64,000 bases of DNA from CAKZNE01 sp963976435 (GTDB taxonomy: Bacteria > Bacteroidota > Bacteroidia > Flavobacteriales > Schleiferiaceae), in NCBI GenBank assembly GCA_963976435.1, contig CAXBKQ010000001.1, forward strand, positions 1-64,000, in the 5' to 3' direction. A program made the position numbers and the translations under genes. How positions within the stretch are numbered: position 1 is the stretch's first letter; each line of letters begins with the position of its first letter. Shown here piece by piece: positions 25,742-34,502 of this stretch. The notes beneath the pieces are model-generated. The model was not told the DNA's origin. It searched no databases and saw only the letters and a list, made by a program, of their open reading frames with translations.

Positions 25742-26872
25742 CTACTTTGGCAAGAGGTACTTAAATCCTAAAATACACCAAATGCTTACAAAGATGGTGT
25801 ACAGCGCAAAAGTGATTTGTGGCCATCCAGTAAAACCTTCAATCAGGTTTAAAGATGGTAAAACAAGGGCAAGTTCTGTGAGAAGAAAGAAAAACCAGTA
25901 AAAAAATATCAATTTGTTAAATCCTAAAATGCGATCCTTGAGAGCATCCCAAATGAGGGGGGTAAAGATGCCCAAAAATATAAAGTGTAAGTAAGCGATG
26001 AGGATAAAGCGACTATCCACCACTACATTGGCAATTGGCGGAAAAGAACCGAAAAGCTGGAATACCCATTTTAAGGAAAGCATGACTAATATTAGATGGA
26101 AATGTGAAAATGACTTTTTTATGAAGATGGGCTTTAATAGGGTGAAGCCTGCCCAAAGCTGTAGTATGGATCCAGCTGCAGCAAGCATGTTTATCCACCA
26201 AGAATTAAAAGAATAATCAAGCTTATGAAACCATGTGAGCACGGTGCCTAAAAGCATAAAAATGTAGAAGAGCGTAGGCTTGTTTGGCGTGAGACCAAGC
26301 TTCTTGATGATATAGGCCAGAATGAAAAAGAAAAAAGCACCATTGTACAGAAAGTGGAGGTAAAATAAAATAGCCTGATCATACCATGGTGAGTTTTGCA
26401 TATGGTTGGCCATTAATGGTCCGAGGCTATAAGGGCCTATAGAAGCCAGGTAGAATAGAATCACCCCTGTTTGCACCAATTTTCCTGATACACCATGGCC
26501 ACGACTTAGGTTGAAAATTTTGAAAAGTAAAACGTAGGTGAGCCAAAGATGCAGTGTTGAAAAAGCAATGGATATGGCTGCATATCCGTGAAAAGGAAAA
26601 GAAAGAAGCATGCCTACTACGGCTATTGCCATGACGTAAAAAATCCGTTTGTGAGTTTTTGGTATTTCAATATTCCACTGCTGGTATAACAGTAAAACCA
26701 AAGCCGGTAAAAGCCAACCCAGCAGCATAGTGTGTGAGTGTGCATGAAGCATGAATTTAAAATTGAAAGGCAGGGGCCAGGCAAAATACAGACGCAAAAC
26801 AATGCCCAAAACAGCTGCTATTAATCCCAGTAAGATGGTGATTTTCCAAAGGGTGTTGTTATTGCTCAACAT
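25742..26872 (-). CDS. Polytopic membrane protein with heme-copper-oxidase/NnrS-like His motifs
   Basis: About 376 residues, mostly transmembrane (11-12 helices). The 'HAHSHTMLLGW' motif in an early helix and scattered His in later helices resemble the heme/Cu-ligating helices of heme-copper oxidase subunit I and of NnrS-like proteins. The set of His ligands cannot be confirmed as an oxidase or NO reductase, so enzyme function should not be assumed. I place the start at ATG 26872, overlapping the preceding gene by 14 bp; an earlier in-frame ATG at 26917 would overlap more. It is the last large gene of the nos operon. Confidence 0.6.
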   Translation of the reverse strand: MLSNNNTLWKITILLGLIAAVLGIVLRLYFAWPLPFNFKFMLHAHSHTMLLGWLLPALVLLLYQQWNIEIPKTHKRIFYVMAIAVVGMLLSFPFHGYAAISIAFSTLHLWLTYVLLFKIFNLSRGHGVSGKLVQTGVILFYLASIGPYSLGPLMANHMQNSPWYDQAILFYLHFLYNGAFFFFILAYIIKKLGLTPNKPTLFYIFMLLGTVLTWFHKLDYSFNSWWINMLAAAGSILQLWAGFTLLKPIFIKKSFSHFHLILVMLSLKWVFQLFGSFPPIANVVVDSRFILIAYLHFIFLGIFTPLIWDALKDRILGFNKLIFFYWFFFLLTELALVLPSLNLIEGFTGWPQITFALYTIFVSIWCILGFKYLLPK

Positions 26873-27914
26873 GTGATGATTTGTATTTTCCAAACATAAG
26901 CACGGCAAATGAGACAAAAAACATCAGCATAAAAACAACCTGGAAAAGCCCTGTCCATTTGCGTAGCGGCCAGTTGACTGAATAATCTGCGCATAGGCGC
27001 AGCAATAGCAAAACATGTGTAGCCCATACTGGGATGTACAGTATTTTGTGGAAGGGCGTTTTATGTATTTTAAGCAATGCTGGAAATATAATGGGTGCAT
27101 GGGCATATATCATAGAAAAGGCAAAGCCGATAAAAAAGGCATGGAGCACAGCATCATAGTGATAAAAGGTTTGTAAAGGCAATGCCATCAATACTCCGCT
27201 GATCATAAGCCATACAAAACCACTGTAAAGTGTGCTTCCTGTAAAATAGAAAAAGCCGGACTTACTGAGGTTTTTGGTAGCCATGTCAAACTTAAGGAGC
27301 CAAAAACCTGTGGCTGCGATCAATATTCCCGAAATATGGTAGATGCCCCAATGAAAGGGAATGGCTTGTGCGGCAAACAGCAAAATGAAGAAAAGAAGCA
27401 ACAGCGGTTTGGCCCACTTTGGCGTGGCAATAAACTTGCTCAGCTCCAGTCGCTCGGCTACTATAGTATACAGCAAAAACAAGATGAGCCAAATACTGGC
27501 AGCTGCAAAATCTTTGCCCGTGGCCAAAACAATACCCGAGGTCATCCAGGCTAGGCCACTGAGGGTGAGCGCTAGTAGAAAAACTTCTTTGTGGCGAAGC
27601 CATTGTATAAAATATAATGTGGCGAGCAAAAGTGCTGAAAGCCCTTGAACGGCAAAACCTACAGTTGTTATTTCCAAAAACACCAGAGCCACCGAAACAA
27701 TGCTAAGCAATGGGATGGAAAGCCAACGCCTGTTTTTTAGAATCAACGTGCGCTCAAAACAGATAAGCGTACCAAAAAGCCCGGACACCATATAAAACCC
27801 GTGCTTAGCTGCAACTTCAGGTATGGGCAGTTTCCAGCCCACGTGACCTATGGCGGAGTAAAATGCCAATATCAGCAAAGCAGGTATGATAAAAAGCAGG
27901 TGATGCTTTTTCAT
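26859..27914 (-). CDS. NnrS-like polytopic membrane protein in nos operon
   Basis: 351 residues with about 12 transmembrane helices. A late helix 'HAFFIGFAFSMIYAHAPIIFPALL' has the His and Gly spacing seen in NnrS and related heme-copper membrane proteins, which accompany denitrification and NO-stress genes. It is translationally coupled to the following gene and lies 33 bp behind nosY. Likely role: heme or copper protein in NO/N2O metabolism or its protection. This is inference from context and motif only. Confidence 0.55.
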   Translation of the reverse strand: MKKHHLLFIIPALLILAFYSAIGHVGWKLPIPEVAAKHGFYMVSGLFGTLICFERTLILKNRRWLSIPLLSIVSVALVFLEITTVGFAVQGLSALLLATLYFIQWLRHKEVFLLALTLSGLAWMTSGIVLATGKDFAAASIWLILFLLYTIVAERLELSKFIATPKWAKPLLLLFFILLFAAQAIPFHWGIYHISGILIAATGFWLLKFDMATKNLSKSGFFYFTGSTLYSGFVWLMISGVLMALPLQTFYHYDAVLHAFFIGFAFSMIYAHAPIIFPALLKIHKTPFHKILYIPVWATHVLLLLRLCADYSVNWPLRKWTGLFQVVFMLMFFVSFAVLMFGKYKSSHVEQ

Positions 27915-27946
27915 CGATTGGGGTTTTAGTTATTTCCTCAAAGGAA

Positions 27947-28726
27947 TCAAAAATCCTTCTTACGGGCTTTGCGTAGTAGAAATCCCAGTGGAATACTAAT
28001 CCATAGCAGGTAAGCTCCACCAATAATAAGACTGCCGCTAAGTGTACCAAAAAACTTTTCGAATACAGCTCCTGTGTAGCCCATTAGTGCACTATAGTCC
28101 AACTGAAAGATCAAAAGTACACGACCCATATCTACAGGATTGAGAAGTGTTAGACCCAGTGCCAATCGTTCTATGGGGAACCCTTCCAAGGCTATAAAGG
28201 TGACAAGGAATATTCCATCATAAATAACTGCCAGGAGCAGCCAGATAAACAATCCCAATCCAAAGCCCTTTAGGCGATTTTCATTAGCCAACACCAGCCA
28301 GCTGGCCAGTATGCTGAAGATTACTGTAAGCAAAATAGAAATGGCAGTGAGCATCAGCCATTGGGCGCTTATAATTTGCGGAACATCATAAAATGCCAAT
28401 GGTATTAAAATGCCCAGAGCCACGCTTACGCTAAGGGCAGCACTAAGCCCCAACACATATCCACCAAAAATGCTTTTGCGTGAAATAGGCTGAGCGAGCA
28501 ATATTTCTACATAATCGCGTACCTGGTACATATACATCATACCGTAAATCATACTTATAAGTGGTACTAATAGAATCACCACATTCATGAGGCTTACTAC
28601 AACTTTGGCGCTGTCGCCACTCAGGTACAATAGCCCTCCACAAGTGAGAATGAAGAACAGCAGATAAACGATAGTCCAGCGGCTGCGAATAAGATCGAGG
28701 AAGCAATATTTGAAAACCTTTATCAT
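27947..28726 (-). CDS. nosY: NosY, ABC transporter permease for nitrous oxide reductase maturation
   Basis: A 259-aa six-helix inner-membrane permease of the ABC-2 type ('SMIYGMMYMYQVRDYVEILLAQPISRKSIFGGYVLG'). With NosF and NosD it forms the NosDFY complex that matures the CuZ (Cu4S) cluster of N2O reductase. It lies 2 bp downstream of nosF, so the genes are tightly coupled. The assignment rests on the ABC-2 architecture and the nosDFY order. Confidence 0.9.
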   Translation of the reverse strand: MIKVFKYCFLDLIRSRWTIVYLLFFILTCGGLLYLSGDSAKVVVSLMNVVILLVPLISMIYGMMYMYQVRDYVEILLAQPISRKSIFGGYVLGLSAALSVSVALGILIPLAFYDVPQIISAQWLMLTAISILLTVIFSILASWLVLANENRLKGFGLGLFIWLLLAVIYDGIFLVTFIALEGFPIERLALGLTLLNPVDMGRVLLIFQLDYSALMGYTGAVFEKFFGTLSGSLIIGGAYLLWISIPLGFLLRKARKKDF

Positions 28727-28728
28727 GG

Positions 28729-29436
28729 CTATGATGCTTTTTTGAGGGTTAGCAATTGAGCAATAGCATGCTCGGTACTAGGTGTATTGGTTTTTTGCAA
28801 AAGCTCCAGTTGTGAGCCTTGGTAGTACACTTTTCCATCCAGCAAAAACACAATTTCATCTGCCAACTCTTCTACAATATCCATAATGTGAGTGGTAAGT
28901 AAAATGATTTTTCCGGCTCCCTGCTCTTTTCGTATCCAATCTTTCAGTGCAATAAGTGCCACGGGGTCAAGCCCAATAGTAGGTTCGTCCAGCACAATAG
29001 TTTGGGTATCGTACATCAGCGCGCTCACCAGGTTTACTTTTTGGCGCATTCCGCCCGATAAGGCTCTAAGCTTTTTATCTGCAAATTCATTGGCGCCAAA
29101 GGCAGTCATCAGTTCGGCCTTGCGGGTGGCTTTTCCTCTTATATTTTCAATAAAATCAAGGAATTCATTCACACTTAGATTTTCGGGGAAGCGTGCTATT
29201 TGCGGCAGATAAGCGATATTGTTTCGGTACTCGTTTCCTTTTTTGATTTGGCCATCAATTAGTATTTGGCCACCCGTAGGGTGTACCATTCCCATTAGTG
29301 ATTTTATGAGGGTGGTTTTACCAGAGCCATTTGGCCCCAAAATGGCAAATATGCCGGATTGGTCAAACTTTAGGTCTATGCCGTGCAACACATGTTGTTT
29401 GCCAAATTTTTTCTGAATATTTTTAAACTCAATCAT
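28729..29436 (-). CDS. nosF: NosF, ABC transporter ATPase for nitrous oxide reductase maturation
   Basis: A 235-residue ABC ATPase with Walker A 'GPNGSGKTT' (residues 34-42), signature 'LSGGMRQK', Walker B 'TIVLDEPT' and switch His in 'LLTTHIMD'. It energises NosDFY. The start codon overlaps the end of nosD by 8 bp, and nosY follows 2 bp later. Family and context agree closely. Confidence 0.92.
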   Translation of the reverse strand: MIEFKNIQKKFGKQHVLHGIDLKFDQSGIFAILGPNGSGKTTLIKSLMGMVHPTGGQILIDGQIKKGNEYRNNIAYLPQIARFPENLSVNEFLDFIENIRGKATRKAELMTAFGANEFADKKLRALSGGMRQKVNLVSALMYDTQTIVLDEPTIGLDPVALIALKDWIRKEQGAGKIILLTTHIMDIVEELADEIVFLLDGKVYYQGSQLELLQKTNTPSTEHAIAQLLTLKKAS

Positions 29437-30676
29437 GGTTGTATGTGGGTTTCATTAATGGTTGTTCATCAATGAGGTTGGTGGGGGTAACTGCGGGAGC
29501 TACTTTTTCTGCAAAATTGAGTACCTCAATAAATGAACTCCTCAGCAGAATTATACTTTCATCAATGCGGGAAACCAGGTACGAGAAAAGATTTACCGGG
29601 CGGTGTGGCACATCTCCAAGCCCGTCTTTATCAAGGTCATAACCTTCGTAATTATCCCAATAATTGCGGAGGTAGGTGTTATGATCTTTTTTGGCATCGG
29701 TGGCCACATCAAAGCTGTTGGCTACAAAGTTGTTTTGCGAAAGCTCATTATCCATTGAGCTACCGCGCATGCGTAGGGCCCAGCCATTGCCTTCAAAAGT
29801 ATTTTCTGTAAAAGCCACACGGCTACTGCCTTCGCTAAAAATGCCAGTTGTGTTTTTTTCAAAGAGGTTTCCCTCAATCTTACTGTCATATATTTCTTTG
29901 AGCAATAGACCATAGGAGGCACGTCCCCAGTTTTCCAGGAAGTGATTCTCTACCATAGCGATATGATCGCTAAACATCACGGCTACTCCGGCACCATTGT
30001 CAGTAAAGGTGTTTTGCTCATACAAATCATCATTGCTAAACATAAAGTGCAGGCCATAGCGCAGGTTATGACGACTCATATTACCTGAGATGGTGGAATT
30101 ATCAGTAAACTCCAGATAAATTCCATCACGATGATGCTCCACCATATTATTGGCAATTGTCATGCTATCGCAGTACCACAGGTGTATGGCATTGGCAGAG
30201 GAGTGTTCCTGCTCGGCATTGCCGGTTATGTTATTTTCTGCTATGTGTCCGTTTTTTGATTTGGTACAAAAAATAGCAAAAAAGCAATCGCGTATAGTGT
30301 TCTCGGTAAGGGTAAAGTGTGAGGCATAATCTACCCAAATAGCTGCCAAATCCTTGGTGTAGCTTTTTTCTACATTGAGTAGGGTAAAGCCTGAAATGGT
30401 CACAGAATCTGCCCGCACTTCAAAAATGCCGGCATTTTTTCCCGCAATGATATTTACAACTCCACAGGCAATTAGGGTAAGTGGTTTGTTGATTATGATA
30501 GCACTGGTGTGGGTGTAGTCTCCAGGGTTTACACAGATGGTATCAAAAGGGCTGGCACCCTCAATAGCTTGAGAAATGGAGGCGACCGCCTGAGAGGAAC
30601 CCACTTCCCACTCTTTGGCCATAGCGGCCACACTCCAGCCCAGTACTATGAGGATAACAACCAAATATCTGTTCAT
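29429..30676 (-). CDS. nosD: NosD, periplasmic copper-delivery beta-helix protein
   Basis: A 415-residue protein with an N-terminal Sec signal and a right-handed parallel beta-helix. The repeats 'NTIRDCFFAIFCTKSKNGHIAENNITGN', 'ISGNMSRHNLRYGLHFMFSNDDLYEQN' and 'MVENHFLENWGRASYGLLLKEIYDSKIEGN' show the NosD/PbH1 ladder. The His/Met-rich 'YGLHFMFSNDD' rung is characteristic. NosD accepts copper (from NosL) and works with NosFY. Its ATG overlaps the nosL stop by 4 bp (ATGA type). Confidence 0.93.
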   Translation of the reverse strand: MNRYLVVILIVLGWSVAAMAKEWEVGSSQAVASISQAIEGASPFDTICVNPGDYTHTSAIIINKPLTLIACGVVNIIAGKNAGIFEVRADSVTISGFTLLNVEKSYTKDLAAIWVDYASHFTLTENTIRDCFFAIFCTKSKNGHIAENNITGNAEQEHSSANAIHLWYCDSMTIANNMVEHHRDGIYLEFTDNSTISGNMSRHNLRYGLHFMFSNDDLYEQNTFTDNGAGVAVMFSDHIAMVENHFLENWGRASYGLLLKEIYDSKIEGNLFEKNTTGIFSEGSSRVAFTENTFEGNGWALRMRGSSMDNELSQNNFVANSFDVATDAKKDHNTYLRNYWDNYEGYDLDKDGLGDVPHRPVNLFSYLVSRIDESIILLRSSFIEVLNFAEKVAPAVTPTNLIDEQPLMKPTYNHD

Positions 30677-31116
30677 AGTGCCGGTAATTTCTCCAAACCC
30701 TGATATACTTCCGCGTATGGATAAACTGCACCTTCATTACCCTTTACTAACTCATCTGCTGCAACCCTATTAGGCACAGCGGTAAGGTACATTCCCATTG
30801 GGCTTGGAAGATTTTTACTTCTCACTATCCAGCATACCTCTGCCGGGATAAGTTTTTTAGGATGGTTGTAATCGGTTACTAACACCTGCTGCCACTCCTC
30901 GGTATGTTCATGTTTGTAGTTGATCATACATTCGATAGCATCAAAACTGTAGGTTTTGCCTTTGCTGCTCACTAGTTGAGCTGCATATCGTTCATCTACA
31001 ATGCTCATCCGGCAATAGTCACAGGCTTGTTTGCCATACTCTATTGGCTTTGCCTGACGGTTACAGCCGAACAGTCCAAAACTTACTACTGTAATCAAAA
31101 GAACTAGGTATTTCAT
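30673..31116 (-). CDS. nosL: NosL, copper chaperone lipoprotein
   Basis: A 147-aa lipoprotein (lipobox 'FGLFGC', Cys18). The metal motif 'CDYCRMSIVDERYAAQ' and the following 'FDAIECMINY' identify NosL, which hands Cu(I) to NosD for assembly of the CuZ cluster in the periplasm. It is coupled to nosD by a 4-bp overlap. The 5' leader contains AAAAACCCACA, a motif shared with two other genes of this island. Confidence 0.93.
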   Translation of the reverse strand: MKYLVLLITVVSFGLFGCNRQAKPIEYGKQACDYCRMSIVDERYAAQLVSSKGKTYSFDAIECMINYKHEHTEEWQQVLVTDYNHPKKLIPAEVCWIVRSKNLPSPMGMYLTAVPNRVAADELVKGNEGAVYPYAEVYQGLEKLPAL

Positions 31117-31208
31117 GATGTTGTGGGTTTTTATACTCGCTCATCAGGCGAGGTGGGCTTTCTGTTTTTTAAAAAAAAGGGAAGAAAGCTTACCCCGTGT
31201 TTTATGTA

Positions 31209-31787
31209 TTAGCTTCTTGCGGTCTTTCGTTTTATCCACCAAGCTACAAATGCGAGAAACATTGATATTCCCATAAAAATACCACCGGTACCGGGATAAG
31301 AAATAGCATTGAAATTCAAAAGCATTTTAGAACCAAAAAGAGGTGGCTGGTAACTCATTCCGGGCACTTTTATAGGAGCTGTAGGGCTAAGGTTGTGACC
31401 GTAATCATATTCCCATAAGTAAAAGTCATAAATACCCAGGGCAGCCAGTAATAAGAAAACCACTGCCCATGCAAGGTATAGCCCTGATTTGTTGACAAAA
31501 GCAGCAATCAAGCCTAAAAGTCCTAAAGCACCCACTACCCAAGGGAAGTAGGTGAGCTCGGGGATGCTATCTGGCTCAATGTGTTTCATGCCTACATAGT
31601 GATTCAGAATATTGATATTTTGTAGGGTTCCGGGAGAGTCTCCAGTTATCTTATTTATCCAGATGTACATAGTTACACCATCAGGGTATTGAGGGGCTAT
31701 TAATGTAATTCTCCAAAGTGGGTAGAAGAACAACATCATCAGGCAGGCTACTGCCAGAATGGTGATTATTCGAGGGGCGGTTTTCAT
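31209..31787 (-). CDS. Nos-cluster membrane protein (192 aa)
   Basis: Four transmembrane helices (about 7-27, 85-103, 106-124 and 163-186) and a periplasmic loop with conserved-looking His/Met/Glu residues ('LNHYVGMKHIEPDS'). I do not know a named function. Similar uncharacterised membrane proteins commonly sit between nosZ and nosL in Bacteroidota nos clusters, so involvement in copper supply or electron transfer is plausible. It lies 93 bp upstream of nosL and 112 bp downstream of nosZ. Confidence 0.65.
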   Translation of the reverse strand: MKTAPRIITILAVACLMMLFFYPLWRITLIAPQYPDGVTMYIWINKITGDSPGTLQNINILNHYVGMKHIEPDSIPELTYFPWVVGALGLLGLIAAFVNKSGLYLAWAVVFLLLAALGIYDFYLWEYDYGHNLSPTAPIKVPGMSYQPPLFGSKMLLNFNAISYPGTGGIFMGISMFLAFVAWWIKRKTARS

Positions 31788-31821
31788 ATTTGTGGGTTTT
31801 TGAAAAAAAATTGTGTAAGTG

Positions 31822-31879
31822 TGGGGCTGTCTTTTATTATTAAAAAAAGCACTATTCCTAACTATTTAAGACAGCCCCA
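31822..31879 (-). promoter_or_regulatory. Long stem-loop between nosZ and the next gene
   Basis: A perfect 12-bp stem (TGGGGCTGTCTT, 31822-31833, with its complement at 31868-31879) encloses a 34-nt loop. It is 21 bp behind the nosZ stop. There is no T-run after the stem in the direction of transcription, so mRNA stabilisation or partial read-through control fits better than termination. Confidence 0.55.
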
Positions 31880-31899
31880 TACACAGATACAATTACTTA

Positions 31900-33864
31900 T
31901 TAATCACCAGTAGTGGCCAATACTTCTGGCGCTTGCCCTTTGGCAGAGACTCTAAGGTATCCTTGCATTTCCTGATGTAAAGCTGAGCAGAAGTCTGTAC
32001 AGTAGAATGGATAAATACCAGGTTTCAAAGGTTCCCAAAGCAGGGTTTCGGTTTGCCCAGGCATAATCAAGAGTTCAGCATTTTGCGCACCCAGTACAGA
32101 GAATCCATGTGGTACATCCCAGTCTTGCTCAAGGTTGGTTACGTGGAAGTACACCTTGTCACCAGCCTCAATGCCTTCAATATTATCAGGAGCGAAGTGG
32201 CTGCGGATTGTAGTCATGTATACATGTACCTCATTTCCATTTTTCTCTACACGTGCCTCACTTTCACTTTTTGTAACATGAGGGTGTTCATTTTCTTCTA
32301 GAGGATAAATCTTTTTACTACGCTTCATTACAATATCAGCGGCAATAGCTTGAGCATAGTGCGGTTCACCAATAGTTGGGAAATCAAGAATCAACTCCAT
32401 TTTATCTCCACTGATGTCATACAGCTGAGCAGAGTGTGCCAACTCCGGGCCAGTAGGCAGGTAGCGGTCTTTGGTAATTTTATTAAGGGCTACCATGTAT
32501 TTTCCCCATGGTTCTTTGCTGTCTCCTCCTGGAATCATTAAGTGACCAACAGAGTAGTAGGTAGGTACACGATCTAATACTTCCCAGGTGCCGAGTTTCC
32601 ATTTTACTACCTCACTACTGATAAAGAAAGTGGTGTAGGCATTTCCTTGTCCATCAAATTCAGTGTGCAACGGCCCGAGACCTCCACTTTCAACAGTACC
32701 GGCTGCTACTTCTTCAAAATTCAGTACGGGTATTCCGTAAGCTTCATCAGCAAAAGATTTGTTTTCTATAGCCTGAATCATTTTATCAAAGCTGTGCACA
32801 GTAAGGTTTGCATTGAGCTTACCATTACCAATGATGTAAGAACCCGTAGGATCCACATCTACTCCATGTGGAGATTTTGGTGTAGGTAGGAAGTACACTA
32901 CTCCGGGACATTCAGTGGGGTCAAGAACTCGTACTTTTTTCTTTGTAATAGTTTCTGCCAAGTGCTTTTTCTCATCATATCTGTTAATAAGATACTCAGA
33001 ATCCATTTCCTTGAATTTTCCTTGCTCAATGTACTCCTGAGCTTTTTTCCAGTTAATAGCTGCTATGTAATCCTTATCATTCTGAGAAGCATTCACCTCT
33101 TTTAAGGTGTGAGATTCTTCAGTGTTATATGTAGTGAAGAACATCCATCCGTGAGATTTTCCTTTACCACCGTGAGCCAGGTCATAGTCAAAACCAGGCA
33201 TCAATACTTGAAAGTCGATATCCATATGCCCATGTTCAGGATCAACAGAAATAAAAGACAAAGCACCTTTAAACTTACCTTTATACTCTGCAATCGCCAT
33301 GTCGCGTTGTGGAATAGGTACACTAAAACGGGTACCAGCAACCACATATTCGCTGTTTTCGGTAGTAAATGGAGAACTGTGGTTACCACCAGCATTGGGC
33401 AACTCAATTATTTCAGCAGTCTCAAAGGTGCTAAGGTCGATACGTGCCACACGCGGGGTATTGTTCCCGTTGATAAAAAGGTATTTACCATCAGGCTTAC
33501 CGTTGGTTTGAGAAAGCTCAGGATGGTGAGCGTCATCCCATGGAATAAAGCCGTGGCTGGTTTCTAATAGAGGTTTGGTTTCTTCATTAAAGCCATAGCC
33601 TTTTTCACCATCTACGGAAAATACGGGGATAACCTTTAGCAGGCGGCCAGAAGGCAAACCGTACACACTTACCTGGCCGCTAAAGCCACCAGACATGAAG
33701 GAGTAAAATTCGTCATATTCACCAGGGGCAACATATACTTTTTCGGCTGCGCTTGATTTATTGATCGCTCCTGTTTTTTGCGCACCATCATTGTTGTTTG
33801 TGCAAGCTGGCAAAACCAATATGGCTGCAGCAGCCAATACACTCAGTTGTTTTAAGGGATTCAT
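31900..33864 (-). CDS. nosZ: NosZ, nitrous oxide reductase (clade II, lipoprotein-type Sec signal)
   Basis: The terminal enzyme of denitrification, reducing N2O to N2 in the periplasm. The 654 residues begin with a Sec lipobox ('LVLPAC', Cys21) rather than a twin-Arg signal, the hallmark of atypical clade II NosZ. The beta-propeller with CuZ His residues ('TFETAEIIELPNAGGNHSSPF', 'HGVDVDPTG' and similar) is followed by a cupredoxin domain with the CuA motif 'CTDFCSALHQEM' (Cys622, Cys626, His630, Met633). Length and motifs are complete. It is downstream of a c-type cytochrome, the likely electron donor, and upstream of the nosLDFY maturation genes. Confidence 0.97.
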   Translation of the reverse strand: MNPLKQLSVLAAAAILVLPACTNNNDGAQKTGAINKSSAAEKVYVAPGEYDEFYSFMSGGFSGQVSVYGLPSGRLLKVIPVFSVDGEKGYGFNEETKPLLETSHGFIPWDDAHHPELSQTNGKPDGKYLFINGNNTPRVARIDLSTFETAEIIELPNAGGNHSSPFTTENSEYVVAGTRFSVPIPQRDMAIAEYKGKFKGALSFISVDPEHGHMDIDFQVLMPGFDYDLAHGGKGKSHGWMFFTTYNTEESHTLKEVNASQNDKDYIAAINWKKAQEYIEQGKFKEMDSEYLINRYDEKKHLAETITKKKVRVLDPTECPGVVYFLPTPKSPHGVDVDPTGSYIIGNGKLNANLTVHSFDKMIQAIENKSFADEAYGIPVLNFEEVAAGTVESGGLGPLHTEFDGQGNAYTTFFISSEVVKWKLGTWEVLDRVPTYYSVGHLMIPGGDSKEPWGKYMVALNKITKDRYLPTGPELAHSAQLYDISGDKMELILDFPTIGEPHYAQAIAADIVMKRSKKIYPLEENEHPHVTKSESEARVEKNGNEVHVYMTTIRSHFAPDNIEGIEAGDKVYFHVTNLEQDWDVPHGFSVLGAQNAELLIMPGQTETLLWEPLKPGIYPFYCTDFCSALHQEMQGYLRVSAKGQAPEVLATTGD

Positions 33865-33886
33865 TGTTTATCTGTTTTTGGTTCTA

Positions 33887-34369
33887 TTAAAGCGTTCTGA
33901 AATATTCCAGAATTTTCCTGGCATCTTCTTCCTGAATGTTTTGATCGGCCATGATTGCACCGTTAGCTTCGGCTAGTACTTGCTTAGCAATTGGATCTTT
34001 TTGAACCATTTCGGTTGGGTTCATTATCATGTTCATCACCCACTCGGGGGTTCTACGGTTAAGGATATCTTTTGGAGCGGGTCCAATGTATTTTTTGTCG
34101 GGTTTATGGCAGGCCGCACAGTTTTTGTCAAACAAAGCCTTTCCTTCGGCTACCATACCCTGATCGATAGTTTCGGCAAGAGTTACCTCTTTTACTGGTC
34201 CTATACCTTTGCTGGTCATAGGATCTGCTTTTACTTTGGCTTCTTCCATTTTCTTTTCGTGGGCAATTACATCTGGAGTTTTTACAGTTTTTCTGGGTTC
34301 ATCGCCACCGCCACATGCCGTTATTGCCAACAGAAGTGCTCCTGCGATGATGGTTGTTACTTTTTTCAT
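33887..34369 (-). CDS. Mono-heme c-type cytochrome lipoprotein, probable electron donor to NosZ
   Basis: About 160 residues starting at ATG 34369; upstream in-frame codons to 34450 cover the promoter sites and are unlikely to be translated. A lipobox with Cys19 ('LAITAC') is followed by a charged linker and a class I cytochrome c domain with 'CAACH' (residues 84-88) and a C-terminal Met ligand in 'GAIMADQNIQEEDARKILEYF'. It is 22 bp ahead of nosZ. Promoter -7 TACCTTTG at 34394-34401 and two upstream palindromes indicate that nosZ expression starts here. Confidence 0.88.
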   Translation of the reverse strand: MKKVTTIIAGALLLAITACGGGDEPRKTVKTPDVIAHEKKMEEAKVKADPMTSKGIGPVKEVTLAETIDQGMVAEGKALFDKNCAACHKPDKKYIGPAPKDILNRRTPEWVMNMIMNPTEMVQKDPIAKQVLAEANGAIMADQNIQEEDARKILEYFRTL

Positions 34370-34393
34370 GGGTCTATGATTATTAAATGTTAA

Positions 34394-34401
34394 ACAAAGG
34401 T
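34394..34401 (-). promoter_or_regulatory. -7 promoter element of the cytochrome c-nosZ operon
   Basis: TACCTTTG on the minus strand fits TAnnTTTG, 25 bp ahead of the ATG at 34369. Confidence 0.5.
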
Positions 34402-34423
34402 AGAGGAGGGGATAAGGGCAAAA

Positions 34424-34437
34424 AATGACATTTGTCA
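34424..34437 (-). promoter_or_regulatory. Crp/Fnr-like palindrome ATGAC-N4-GTCAT upstream of the cyt c-nosZ operon
   Basis: A perfect 5-4-5 dyad. From the -7 element the expected start site is near 34387, so the centre lies at about -43, close to the -41.5 typical of class II Crp/Fnr activation. No Crp/Fnr gene lies in this window. Confidence 0.5.
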
Positions 34438-34442
34438 TATTA

Positions 34443-34458
34443 AAGGACATTTTTGTCT
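34443..34458 (-). promoter_or_regulatory. Palindrome AGGACA-N4-TGTCTT upstream of the cyt c-nosZ operon
   Basis: It shares the 6-4-6 layout of the AGGATA-N4-TATCCT sites at 37911, 38175 and 38680, with compensating T-to-C and A-to-G changes in the two arms. It is a probable fourth member of the same operator family. Confidence 0.45.
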
Positions 34459-34502
34459 TAAATAGAAGTAAGTAGAACTTAGCCGTTGTACGAATGGGAA
34501 TT

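Noticed and set aside
25650..25901. Plus-strand reading frame opposite the 3' end of the polytopic nos-operon gene
   Set aside because: It lies antisense to clear membrane-protein coding sequence and has no family-like features.
33109..33567. Long plus-strand frame antisense to nosZ
   Set aside because: nosZ on the other strand is certain; the frame is a by-product of its codon composition.
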